Source of the DNA: Dichotomocladium elegans
Taxonomy: Eukaryota > Mucoromycota > Mucoromycetes > Mucorales > Lichtheimiaceae
Length of the DNA stretch: 64,000 nucleotides
Assembly (NCBI GenBank): GCA_025716815.1
Contig: JAIXMN010000027.1
Coordinates: 372,001-436,000, forward strand
Direction of reading: 5' to 3'
The notes below the pieces were generated by a model. The model made no database searches. It was not told the origin of the DNA and was given only the letters and a program-made list of their open reading frames with translations. Of the stretch, positions 50,845 to 61,855 are shown piece after piece. The stretch's first letter is position 1. Every line of letters starts with the position of its first letter. Position numbers and translations under genes: made by a program.

Positions 50845-50990
50845 CACTGCGCCTGGGAGGAGGAATAAGGTAGTAAAAAAGTACCTTATTCCCTCACTTA
50901 TTCCTGGGAATAAGGTAGAGAATAAGGTAGTACCTTATTCCTGAAGTGAACTTCTGTTCTGCAGGAATAAAGTACCTTATTCCTCTAAAA
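50845..50990. repeat. D2 left terminal inverted repeat and subterminal repeats
   Basis: At least six copies of aataaggta / taccttatt in both orientations within 145 bp. CACTA subterminal arrays bind the element's second protein. The right end (58585-58629) has two copies. Confidence 0.88.
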
Positions 50991-51895
50991 ACTGTCAATG
51001 GGGGGAGCATGGCGCAGCTGCCGTCTCATCTATTTTTGAAAAAAGTGGGGCCGTTACACCAGTTATAAATGGTAGGTCCGTGTTTTATTTTATACAACTT
51101 TTTACAGTAACAGGTCGGCAATCCCGTTTGTTTATGGGCTGATCAATAACCCTCAGCAAACAATTATATACTGACGATGAAACAGATAGAAGTATCAATT
51201 GAAACGCGACCTTTTTTTTATTATTTCAAAATGAAATGGTTGACAATTTTTAGCTACACTACTGTGATAAATGCTACTATAATGATAAATGGGATTCTAA
51301 AGAGCTAGTGAGGCAGATGCTTCTGTTGAAGTGCAGGTTGTGCAACAGGATGGAAATGTAGATGAGGTAAGATGCTGGAGGCACACCGGAATAACAGTTC
51401 GTCATAACAGAAAGTATGGTGGTCTTCTTTATCTAAAAAAAGTGTGATACCAGTTAGCACCCATATAAATCAGTGGATGCAGCAACATATGTAAACCTAC
51501 CTGTGATTAATCGAACAGTCAGAAATGAACCTAATAAAATAATTGACCTTTGAGTAAGGATTCATATATCTGTTCCATAAGAAAACTTACCTCATCGTTC
51601 ATAGGAGAAAATATGCGATGGAAACAAATCGCCTGTAGCCGTTCATAAGTTAAAGAGCATTAGGAAGAAGGAAGCCTTACATGAACACGCGTTGTCGTCC
51701 AAAGATCCCGGTATGAAGGAAGTGAAAAGAAAGGGAAAGAAATGATGAAACAAATAAACATACCAGACACCCGCTTTAAATACTGTCTTCACTGCGTATG
51801 TGCACCCATCTTCCATCTCTGCTCCAAACAATAAATTTCAGAAGTAAGCAAAAAAAAAGGTTGCATGCGAAATTGGCCCCTTCATCTTTGTGTAG
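50991..51895. other. D2 left internal region without a convincing gene
   Basis: AT-rich. The segment 51303-51366 followed by GTAAGA looks like a short exon end on the plus strand but could not be connected to a gene. Nothing else recognised. Confidence 0.4.
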
Positions 51896-52881
51896 ATGTT
51901 TTCCAATAGCAATACCACCCAGCGCCGCCAAGAACACGGCGAAAGCATCGAACAGTCCAATATGCTCTCGCATATTCGCCGTCTGGAGGACGAACAGGTC
52001 AGGTTGAAGGCCAAGAACCAGGCCATTGAGCAGCAGCTCCTCAACTTGTCGTCTGCGCTCATGGCCAGAGAGCAACCAGTCGCTGCTGCATCGTCTGTAT
52101 CTCGCGAACCTGGAGTTGAACGGGTTGTGGTGCGTTTATTATTTGATGTACTTAACTTTTGTAACATGTCTAATATCTGTTGGCTAGCTAAACATTCATG
52201 ACCGGCATGCTCTCTTTTCTGCCGGTCAAGGTTACGATTTCAATCACTCGTTTCGATGTGCGCACAATGAGGAGGTGACGGCAACGATCGCCGCATACTG
52301 CGTTGGACATGTTGGCGGCTGTGTGCTTGGTGCACGGGAGCTACGCTCCCAGATACACACTTTTTTTCTGGGCAGAAAGATGCTCTCAAGCTGTCTCCAG
52401 CGCAGAAGAAAGCCGTTGCCGAGACGCGCAAACGCAACAAACGAGTGTGGAAGGTCATTAACCACTATGTTGGCCCTTTATAAGTTAAAATACTCATAGG
52501 TTACATACAGAAACTCGTGGGCCGCAAAGAAGCCTGTGAGAAGTATGCTGCCACGTTGGAGGCTGACTTCCCCGGTGGCTCGCGTCTTCTTGTGCGCGAA
52601 TGCATGTCGCCAGAGATTTCTGACGACGATGGGAATGTGGAGGTCAAAAAACCTGCGCACAGAACTGTTAAGGTATTCTTAGTTTGGGTGACATTAGACG
52701 TTTGCGCTGAAAGAATGCGGTAATGTTGTAGGCAGCAGAGTTCTTTGAAAAGTTGGACTTGCTGGTAAAGCAAGGGAAAAAGAGGGAGTCGCGGGAAAGT
52801 CTTAAGAGGAAGAGAGTTGAGGACGACCAGGCCGTACTCCCTGAAGAAGTGCTGGCTGTTTTGCCCGATTGGGCCAAGTAA
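51896..52881 (+). CDS. D2 second gene: coiled-coil protein, TnpA-like by position (4-5 exons)
   Basis: Exon 1 from ATG 51896 to about 52129 encodes a coiled coil (LSHIRRLEDEQVRLKAKNQAI). Later exons are clear: 52376-52453 (KDALKLSPAQKKAVAETRKR), 52511-52672 (KLVGRKEACEKYAATLEADF) and 52732-52881 (AAEFFEKLDLLVKQGKKRES, ending DWAK), all in phase with GT..AG introns of 57 and 59 nt between the last three. A middle exon around 52210-52322 (HNEEVTATIAAYCVGHVGGC) is likely but its borders are uncertain. The product is basic and coiled-coil. Its place beside the transposase suggests the accessory DNA-binding protein of CACTA elements; I do not recognise the family. Confidence 0.5.
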
Positions 52882-52925
52882 AAAAAATAGTGACTATTCC
52901 CCATTCATACTTTTCTCTTTCTTTA

Positions 52926-55900
52926 TTACGCTGTGATTCTGCGTGCTAATGGAATAACCAGGATCTTTGAAGTTGCAGAGTTTTGCTGCTGACCATATGC
53001 AACAATGGCAACTTGGGAAAAGATTCTGTGTATGGGTAAGATGCAATCGCGGTCTTCACTCATAAAGCTGTTTCGCCATTCCTCGAGACCTTCGTCGGCA
53101 AAGCGCTGTGTTGAAGCATGGGTACGATACCAATGGACAAATGCGAAGTAGTGGACGGTCGGAATGCGGTTCACAACAAGGACGTGACGAAAGTAAAATT
53201 GTACTTGACCAGTCCAGGCAACAACACGGTTACTTGTGTCAAGAAACAATGCCTGTATGTGCGAACCACAGATTGAGCGAGCTGTTGCTGATCGGTACGT
53301 TTGCCCGAAGATCTCGATGGTTCTAAATTTCTCAATCTCAGGCAAAACGTATGACGCCGGCCTGTGTGCTGCATTGTTCAGATGGCGAACTTCTTCCTCT
53401 CCATAGCTGGCCTGGTAAAACTGGACCAGCAGTTCATAGGTAATGGTGCCGAGTAAGTTCGCTTTTTTGCCATCACGCATTGACGCAGCTGTATCCGGTG
53501 GGATTGGTTCCGATCCAAAGACATTGACTGCTGGGTCTGTGGATAAAGCCGCAAACGTAAGTGGCTCGAAATGGGGATGGACTGCTTGCTGCTGGAGTGT
53601 GCGAGATTGACCAGCAATCTTCAAGAGTAAGCGCAACTCAAGATTCCTACCAGAAAAGCGCCTGGCCTCACGATGAACGAAGTCGACTGCGCTGGTCTTC
53701 TCGATAAAGCGCTTCATAAAAGTAAGCTCTAAAGAGTCCTTTTGGTTCGTTGCTGCGGCTTTCATGAACCCGTTATATCGCTCGAAGCTGAATAGCCAGA
53801 ACGCATAGACAGGCCCAAAATCCTCGATCACTTCGCGTAAGTGCAGATGTAGATGCATATTAGGCGTGATGATCTCAGGACCGTATATCCGCTCGCAGCC
53901 GCGCACAAAATGCTCGAGGAACCCATGCGCCTCGTCAATATCGGCGTATGTGATCGTCGTTTTCGCGAGGATTCGGCAGGTAGAAACAAAGTCCATCCAG
54001 TTCTTGAACTCGGCTCGAGGCAGGAAATTCTTCAAAACGAATGGTGAATATACCAGACACCATGCTTTCCAGTCGTCAGCTGTCATGAAACCAAATTTGC
54101 GATCGATTTTGCGTTGCAGCGAAGGGATACCCGGTGGCAGCACGACACCGTCGGCCAATTTCTGCATTTGGGCTCCAATGGTGTCATTCAGTAGCCCGCG
54201 CGTCCTCCATACACGCACCATCCGGTCAGCAGTTCCCAGGAAGCAATTGTGCATAACATCGATGACTGTGCCTTGTACTGGATCGAAATAGGCAAGCCTG
54301 TGAATTTCCGACCATCGCGTTCCTGTTGATCGTTCGATGTCATAGCGCTCTGAAGGCGATGTCGCTGTACGCCAACGCTCAGCAGCGTATGCATTATCAG
54401 CCTTGGTCCTTAATGGGTCGAGGATTTGGTACCCAGAATAGTCAAGCTTCGTAGTGTCAGGGAAAACACGGAACTCGCGCGTACATTTATGACATGCTCG
54501 CGTGCTGGCATGCGAAGTAAATCCACCAACCTTTCGCCCAGCAGGAATGTCACAAGCGATGTTGAACAAAGCTGCTCGAATGATTGCGCCATTGGGTTGT
54601 TGGAATGTTGGGATCATAATGCCGCGAAAGAGTGGGAGAAGATCGTCAATGAGCGGTTTCAGGTAGTGGTTCACCTCGTATGTACTCGGCTCTTTTGGTC
54701 CAGGCATCACACCAACAAGGATTACATTCTCTGTTTTATAGCGGTCGGCACGAGGCAAATTGTTCACCACAAGGTATATGGCACCGCAAGAGTACCCAGA
54801 ATCAAAAGGAGCAAACCAATCGACGTTTAAGGTCAACATCAAGGAACGGCCGTCTCGAACAAATGGTTGGTTGATATCGTTGGGGTCCTTCAATGCACGC
54901 CACGCCATGCCGTCGTATACGTCATGGAAGATACCGTTCTGCGTGTTCCGAAGTTGCCACTGTGTGATCTTGGTCTCGAAATCATGTCGTAAAAAGAGCT
55001 TTTTTAGGCTCTGAGCAAGCGGGTAGTATGCATACTGCTTGATGGGTACAGGCCAGTTGCTTGACGTCAATTTACACAGCTGTGCACCACACAGTGTCCC
55101 ATTCATCTGGTGGCTCTGCTTCGTGCATGTCTGAGGACCGGGTTGCAGAAAGATACCATGGCATACAGGACATGCACTATACATCCGAAGGTCATCGGTA
55201 AGACTCTCGAATCCAATCCATCTTTTCCAGCCGGCGATTGTGTCAGGAAGAGTATTCTGTTGCGCAATGGCTCCGAGACTGACTAGCAACATGGTGACAA
55301 AACTGATGAGGACGTTCGCCGCCCGCTCAGATAAATGGTGCAGCTGGAACAGGACAAGGAAGAGAAATATGAACGGCAAAGGATGTGTAAGGAAGTCCAA
55401 CGGGGTAGATGTAGGTGTGTCTGTTGTCTGCTTGTAATTGAGAGACCTTATTAATAGGGCATTAATTTTTATTTAAGTTCACAAACCTCGTCGTCCTCAA
55501 TCACACCATCAAACTCAATGTCGATGGCTTGATTCATTTCGTCTTCACTCGTGATCTCGGGAATTACGCTATCGCTTCCGTCGAAATGCTCTTCAGGCAG
55601 CTCGTCTGCAACGAGACAATAACAACCACAACAATAAGCTTCCAGTGAGACCAGCAAATGACAAGAACATACCATACACAGTAGGTGGAAACATTCCCGC
55701 TGTTTCCATTATTGTATCACTGCCTATCCACGCATATATAGAGTAAGTTTTATGCAGCATGGGCTTTTGAACCAATGTACCATTCTGGAGAGCCTGGACT
55801 GGATTGGTATCAATGGAGCGTTCGAAATGCTCCCGCCATGTTCTGATATTGACAATCCCATATTGGCGGGCAGGATTCTGCTGAACGCATTGTGGACAGA

Positions 55901-55943
55901 CGCACATTGTTAGCTGTCCAGTGGTATCGGTGCGATCTGACAT
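52926..55943 (-). CDS. D2 transposase, tnp2 family (3 exons)
   Basis: Exons 55943-55673, 55605-55487 and 55427-52926 join through GT..AG introns of 67 and 59 nt into 963 codons. Exon 1 has a CVCPQCVQQN cysteine motif followed by RTWREHFER, a BED/zinc-type N terminus. Exon 2 is acidic. Exon 3 has a hydrophobic stretch, then CPVCHG, and the tnp2 core: LMLTLNVDWFAPFDSGYSCG, AIYLVVNNLPRADRYKTEN, LFNIACDIPAGRKVGGFTSH, CHKCTREF, and further on FDPVQGTVIDVMHNCFLGT and FWLFSFERYNGFMK, with Asp/Glu candidates for the catalytic triad. It cuts and pastes the element in the nucleus. No stop or frameshift was found, so D2 may be functional apart from the hAT insertion. Confidence 0.88.
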
Positions 55944-55992
55944 GGTAAGTAAATAAAGCTGATAAATTGTTTTGCTTCTTTCATTGCTGCCC

Positions 55993-56003
55993 TTATATAA
56001 AGA
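55993..56003 (-). promoter_or_regulatory. TATA box of the D2 transposase gene
   Basis: CTTTATATAAG on the minus strand, about 50 nt upstream of the ATG at 55943. Confidence 0.55.
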
Positions 56004-56066
56004 TTCTTTGCAATGAGTCAATAAAAGCATCCATTATTGAAACTCTTGGCAATGGACTTGTATCAA

Positions 56067-56223
56067 GCATTTGCCAAGCAACTTGTCTTGGTTTGATCCA
56101 ATCCACAAATCGAACTGTCTTTTACGGAGCATGTGAGATCGTGCTCCCCATAGAAAGCAAAATGCCGAGCTTTCTAATTATTTTTGGAACCTCATTTCTT
56201 TTGATTCATTGCTTGGCAAATGC
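56067..56223. repeat. 15-bp perfect inverted repeat upstream of the D2 transposase
   Basis: gcatttgccaagcaa (56067-56081) is the reverse complement of 56209-56223. The 56004-56448 stretch otherwise shows no gene. Confidence 0.6.
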
Positions 56224-56456
56224 AATGAATGCACTGTATCCATGTTCCCTTTTAGGGAAACATTTACTGCTGCATTTTTTCATCCGTGCTTTTTTTATAC
56301 ATCAACTTTTTTGATAGAACAAGTGTGCTCATCACAATGTAGCACGTGGATACCAAACATTAACAATTTGAAGATAGGAGTGTGCAACGCAGACATACTA
56401 ATTATGGACCATTTATTCGTGTCACCTATCCTGGGAACTTGGGGGTGTGGGTCACT

Positions 56457-58559
56457 TAGGGTTTCTCATCGAATCCGGATCTTATGATCCGATCCGGATC
56501 AAAAGGCAATGGTGCGGATTCGGATTGACCTCATCTCGGATTTTGCGGATCCGGTGTAGGACATTTGCAATCCGGATCTCATACGGATTGCACTTCACGG
56601 ATCTGAACCGATCCGGATCGCATACGGATTGCACTTCGCGGATCTGTTCCGATTCGTTAGATCTGTCCAAATCAACCTAGACATTGGGTTCCTGCCATTA
56701 TAATCCTGTTAATGTATAACAATAGCAATTACAGATGTGCAAGAAATGGGTTGTGGGAGTTTGAGAATGAGGAATACAGTTAGTGCAAAGTTGCGGAATA
56801 AACAAAACCAGCAAGAAATGTAGCTTCGTTATAGCTCATACATAGTTGACTTTGGCGAAATGACCGACTCTTTAGATAATAGCTGGTAGTATTTCGATGT
56901 GAAGCTGGCTCAATACACATCTCTTTTAGGATATCTCAGGTTTTATATTTGCAGAACGTGAAAGGTAAAAAAATCACGCAAACTCCTCGAAAGTAAATAT
57001 TCCTTCTATATCAATCATTCCACGGCCATGCGCTTTTCCCCATATTTCCGTATTTCCTTTTCTCATTTTCCAGCGATCAGTATTTCTTGGTTTTCACCAA
57101 GCAATGATCACAAACGCAACCTGCGCCTCGATTTAGTATACATATTCCCACCCACCTTGAACCTTGTAATTCTCTCATATAACCGGTTGCTTGACCATCT
57201 GGAAAACTTTGAGGAGGACTGGAAAAATGTAAGCGAGGTTACAGTGAAGCGATTCCAGACACCAAACTTATATGTTGATTCGTAGGAATGGCCCGCGCTA
57301 TCAGAAGCAGCACGCTGTGGATGGGCAAAATTAAAAGGCTACTACTGCAAGGCTGAAGGACATGCCTTTGCTGTCGCGACTGCTATGGATCCACGGCTGA
57401 AATTCCAATGGTGGGAGGACGAGAACTGGGGACACTTCGGTGATGTTGCGAAAGAGCAAGTGCAAGCGACCTGGGAAGCGTACAAGCCGATTGCTGGTCA
57501 TGAGTCGTCCATTTGCAATCCAGATGCCTTAATCAGGAGGCCGCAAAGGATTGCTGACCAGCTGCAGGCATACGTCTCCGCAAATTGTATATTTGATGAG
57601 ACAAACGGTGTCAATCAGGAGCTTGTTCTCAGCTACTGGCGCGGCGAGGTGAACGAATGGAAAGAGCTGAAGAATGGCGCGCAGATACCTGGCAATACCA
57701 GCATCGTCAGTCGGTTCGGAGCGCACATTTTCACGAGCAAAGCATTACATTCCAGCATCAAGAAATCGGCTCAATCCTGCAAAGCTTCGCGAGAGTGTAC
57801 TTGTCAACTCGTGGTGTACATATTTCGGCGAGTAGATGGGCGTTAGCAGGCGGCAAACTAAAAGAAGATTGTTTATGCTAGAAAGTTGTCACCTTAAGCG
57901 TGAGTCTCGTAAATAAATAAAAAAAGCTTTCGCGTCGCTGTAATTGCAGCAATTAACATCGATTAATAATACTTGTTGCTGGTTTCGCAGTACAATTACG
58001 TACGCGGTTTCTTTGAAGGCAGACCAGCTTTGAAATGTGGTGGGCATGGGTGCAAAATTAAATTGTTCAGCTTGTGACCGTCACCCAGCCACAACCATAG
58101 GCATAACTAGCTAGTCTGAAGCCATTCTGCCAGACATCAGAAGCGTTCCAAATGGCTCCCGCGTCAGCAATTATACCACTTTGCCTTCTATGGATCAAAC
58201 CCTCCAACTTTTTTAATTCCTATTGGGATTTTCTGTTCTTTGACGCTTAATTTTTTGTTACAACTGCTAATGTCATCTTAAAATCAACTTCGGTTTTCAC
58301 CTTTCTCCGTTCTGACAGTATTGCCGAATGGCCATATTCTTTCGAATTTCGCTCTATTGATGTGTTTTAATAAATCTCCTCATTTCAGCATTACGGATCA
58401 CGGATTGGGACGGATTGGGACGGATTGAAGCGGTGTGGATCCGGATTGCAATTTGCAATCCGTTTAGCAAACGGATCGGATTCGGTGTGAGCAATTCGAT
58501 CCGCGGTGTGGATCCGGATTGGATCCAATCCGATCCAGATCCGTCAATGAGAAACGCTA
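56457..58559 (+). mobile_element. D3: hAT element remnant, 2.1 kb, inside D2
   Basis: Perfect 8-bp TSD gggtcact (56449-56456, 58560-58567) and inverted ends TAGGGTTTCTCAT / TAGCGTTTCTCAT. Both ends carry arrays of ggatccggat-like motifs (56470-56650, 58388-58545), probable transposase-binding subterminal repeats. Inside is only the C-terminal part of a hAT transposase. Confidence 0.92.
57172..57846 (+). pseudogene. D3 hAT transposase, C-terminal remnant
   Basis: Two plus-strand pieces. 57172-57285 reads SYNRLLDHLENFEEDWKN and stops. A second frame, from about 57289 with EWPALSEAARCGWAKLKRYY and then ATAMDPRLKFQWWEDENW, runs to 57846. The Asp-Pro-Arg-x-Lys block is the signature of the hAT RNase-H-like domain end. 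The end (SSIKKSAQSCKASREC) is not the usual hAT dimerization motif, so the C terminus is altered. A full hAT transposase needs over 600 residues; about 200 are left here, so D3 is non-autonomous. Confidence 0.7.
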
Positions 58560-58874
58560 GGGTCACTCACCAACCTGAAACTCATATTCCTAGGAATAAA
58601 GTACCTTATTCCTCCTCCTGGGCGCAGTGCTAGAATTAACAATACATATAAATATGCATCTAGTGGTAGTAATAAAGAACCGGCAAGCTTCTGATATTTC
58701 TGAATAGTCTCCCTGACATTCCCGTTCTGTGTGAATTTGCCGTTACCCGCTACAAAAAGGACCTTCGTGACCAGGGCAACGACATATCCGTGGCCAGTAG
58801 GGACGTTTAGGATGCAAGGATGATAATAAAAGAATACTTCTTCCCTGCCTTTATTGCTAGCTATGTGTTGGGTA

Positions 58875-60164
58875 CAGGATTTTCGGTTGGTTACTGGGTA
58901 AAAGTAGAAAAGAAATAGTAAGGGGGAGATTTTTTTTAGACAGTGCAAGAAAAGATATGTTTGAAGTAATTATAATTTAGGAAGCAAAGAGAAAAGAATG
59001 TCTGTAAGAATGTTTTCATGTTAATTGATTAAGTAAGAACATAGGGTTGGAGAAAGGAATTATCAGTTGAAATACAGTATATATTTCGCCTTAAGAAAGC
59101 AGCTCGCATCATTTAGAAGATTTGTGGTATCAGTTTTCATTTTTGTGGTACCAAGTTGACGTGAAGAAGTATTCAAGTGAAGAAAATTTTCGAGGCACTG
59201 ATTGTTCGTGTCCAATGAGTGGCGTTTTTCGTAGCACTGGAGTGGTAGTTAACATGAAGAATATATTCGCGCTACCAACGGTTATTTTCGCGCTTATGAT
59301 GAGGTTCGTAGGACATCATCTTTATTTAGTAGGGTGTAGGGCTTTCAGCAGAAGGTTTACACGGCATGTTTGACCAGGCAATGCGTTAAAGGACAGTAAG
59401 CTCGAGACTCCTGAGTTTGTCTGGAGACAATTCAGATGTTAATAGTGATATGTCCAGCGGAGACCGTCCAATGCGGGAGATCCGTGTTCAGGCTCTGCAA
59501 TCAAATAATAAAAGTAAAAGGAGTGGAAGAGGACTGAAAAAAATTTTCACGAAAAAAACACCCTGCACTTTTTCTTTTCAAAGTGGACGAATGTCGATTG
59601 CTGTCATTTCTTTTCGCAAGGAGTGTCTTCCCGTATGTCCTTTTATGGTAAAACCTGTCAATCATTTGCGCGCATAAAGCCACTCTTCTGCTGAAAGCCC
59701 TACACCCTACTAAATAAAGATGATGTCCTACGAACCTCATCATAAGCGCGAAAATAACCGTTGGTAGTGCGAATATATTCTTCATGTTAACTACCACTCC
59801 AGTGCTACGAAAAACGCCACTCATTGGACACGAACAATCAGTGCCTCGAAAATTTTCTTCACTTGAATACTTCTTCACGTCAACTTGGTACCACAAAAAT
59901 GAAAACTGATACCACAAATCTTCTAAATGATGCGAGCTGCTTTCTTAAGGCGAAATATACTGTATATTTCAACTGATAATTCCTTTCTCCAACCCTATGT
60001 TCTTACTTAACCAATTAACATGAAAACATTCTTCCAGACATTCTTTTCTCTTTGCTTCCTAAATTATAATTACTTCAAACATATCTTTTCTTGCACTGTC
60101 TAAAAAAAATCTCCACCTTACTATTTCTTTTCTACTTTTACCCGGTAACCAACCGAAAATCCTG
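58875..60164. mobile_element. D4: DNA element with 480-bp terminal inverted repeats, TA target site
   Basis: Arms 58875-59354 and 59685-60164 are reverse complements, 480 bp each, with about six mismatches by eye. Termini CAGGATTTTCGG..CCGAAAATCCTG are flanked by TA on both sides (58873-58874, 60165-60166). The 330-bp centre (59355-59684) encodes no recognisable transposase; an 86-codon ORF there is unremarkable. A TA TSD suggests mobilisation by a Tc1/mariner-type enzyme, but the family is not identified. It lies within the TATA region of the E10 LTR. Short ORFs mirrored in the arms are not called. Confidence 0.82.
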
Positions 60165-60250
60165 TATTTATATATTTTTCTAATCTGTGATAATCGATGA
60201 GGCGTCGCAGCAGAGGATGCCACAGTAGTCGAAGTGTCGCAGCATTCTAG

Positions 60251-61660
60251 TCACGAAGTGCTGCGGCGTCGTGAACCTTCTAATTCGTTGGGAATTTTGT
60301 GCGACGACAATACCCCCTCTCCAGACTGTTGATCGCCCTCGAGCCACAAAGACAACTGTGCAGCTGCTTGCAAATGACGTCGTTCAGCAGCTCGAGCAGC
60401 TGAAGGATCATACCAAGGGTCAGCAGTGAGAGTTGAGTTGATGTGGATCGGTCGAAGGTGGTCGGTGTGAACCCAGGACGAGTAATCGTGGCCCTGCATG
60501 TCTTTGAGCTTATAGATGTTGGTTTCGTAGTTGGTAGCAGTAATAGTGTACGGGCCTTTCCAGTTATATTCCAAACTGAGTTTGTTCTCATGCTGGAGTA
60601 AAACATGGTCGCCGATGAGGAACTTCTGAGGGGTAATCATGGAATCCCAGTGAGCCTTGTCCTTAGCGGCATTGTCCTTAAGGCGGCGTGTGGCAAGCTG
60701 ACGGGCTTCCTTTAATTGCCAGACTTCGGGAACACAATGAGGGTGAGAGACAGTTGGCTCAGTTGTAGTAGTGGGGGTTTCCAAGAAAGGGCGCATTGGA
60801 TCACCAGGTAGAAGAGGGTCTTGACCATACACCAGGAAGAAAGGGCTGAAGCCCGTGGTACGATGTTTACGAATGCGACACGCAAACAAAGCAGGTTCGA
60901 GATACTGGTCCCATTGATATATGTGGCCATGGACATACTTATGCAACATTTGCTTCAGGATGCCATTAGTGCATTCCACTTTCCCATTCGTCCGAGGATG
61001 AAAAGCAGAAGTCAAGGAATGGTTCACCTTAATTCGTCCAAGATAGTTGCTGAGAACTTTCGACATGAAATTTGCACCACGGTCTGTCAAGATTTCAGTG
61101 GGGCAGCCAAAACGCATTACAATTTCTTCATATAGAAAATTGGCAATCGCCTCACCAGTGGCGTCGGGAACAGCACGAGCAATGGTCCAATTAGTCATGT
61201 AATCGACGGCGACGAGAATCCATCGATTACCATGCACGGTCATGGGAAGCTCACCAATAAAATCCAGGTGCCAGCGGCCGAAGGCAGGTGGCACCTCAAG
61301 AGGCTTCATAGGCGCATGATGAACGTTATGATTGGCATTAGAAGCCAATTGACATTGTTGGCAAGTTGCAAGCCAATTCTGGATGTCCGTGCGCATGTCC
61401 GGCCACCACCAACGTTTTCGGAGTAGATCGTACACTGTAGTGTTGCTGGCATGACCAAATGAGGAGTGAAACTGCTGTACAAGATCTGCACGACGGGCAA
61501 ACAAAACGTAGTGTACTTCCTGGGTGTTCTTGCCGATTTTGATAATGCGGTATACCTGCCCATTCCGAGCAACAAATTTATCCTTGTGTTTGATGAGCAA
61601 GTCCCGGTACATGGGTGGCCATTGGTCCTCTGGACGTGCGAAGAATTTTGGCCAGTCGGA
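60251..61660 (-). pseudogene. pol: E10 integrase
   Basis: In phase with the upstream pol frame but behind two stops (TGA 61856-61858, TAA 61661-61663). It has SSFGHASN..CQQCQLA (zinc finger), LDFIGELP, LTDRGANF and GKVECTNG, where the usual Arg after the catalytic Glu is Cys. Other Arg losses are MLHKYV and HTDHLRP. The frame runs 59 bases into the 3' LTR. The DDE residues remain, but the protein is probably no longer functional or made. Confidence 0.88.
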
Positions 61661-61855
61661 TTATTGTATGGATTTGACGGCATACAAATATTCGGGTTCA
61701 AGATCGTTTTCCTCAGTACTGCAGGCAGGACCATCGCGTCGGGAGAGTAAATCCGGAACATGGTTGTCTTTGCCCGGCTTGTAAACTATCTCTGGGTCGT
61801 AGAGCTCTATCTCCGCAATCCATCGAGTGAGGCGTGGGGTAGGCTTACTCTGCGT

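Larger units (their letters stand above)
50845..58629. mobile_element. D2: CACTA (CMC/EnSpm) DNA transposon, 7.8 kb
   Basis: Termini CACTGCGCC..GGCGCAGTG form 28-bp inverted repeats with two mismatches (50845-50872, 58602-58629) and a 3-bp TSD cta (50842-50844, 58630-58632), the CACTA hallmark. It encodes a tnp2-type transposase on the minus strand (52926-55943) and a second multi-exon gene on the plus strand (51896-52881), the classic two-gene layout. A hAT (D3) is inserted near its right end. Confidence 0.93.
50657..58784 (+). repeat. LTR-S: solo LTR of the E3 family (340 bp), split by CACTA element D2
   Basis: 50657-50844 plus 58633-58784 equals 340 bp and aligns end to end with the E3 LTR, with at least ten differences. 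TSD tatc (50653-50656, 58785-58788). It is clearly older than E3 and sits 24 bp inside the E10 LTR. Confidence 0.9.
50633..60309 (-). repeat. E10 3' LTR, in three pieces
   Basis: Pieces 50633-50656, 58789-58874 and 60167-60309. Rejoined, the TA at the D4 site restores GGTATTTATATATTT, the TATA box on the minus strand. Confidence 0.82.

Noticed and set aside
55967..56314. A 115-codon hydrophobic ORF upstream of the D2 transposase
   Set aside because: It covers the transposase promoter region and a short inverted repeat; no signal of a real gene.
56457..58559. The ggatccggat arrays as a free-standing satellite
   Set aside because: They are at both ends of D3 in inverted order inside a perfect 8-bp TSD, so they are its subterminal repeats.
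50845..58629. Reading the two halves of LTR-S as separate solo LTRs
   Set aside because: Together they make exactly 340 bp with a shared TSD, and the CACTA TSD cta joins them.
59122..59917. ORFs of 83 and 138 codons sharing one sequence on opposite strands
   Set aside because: They are mirror images in the two D4 arms, with no recognisable domain and no support from codon pattern.
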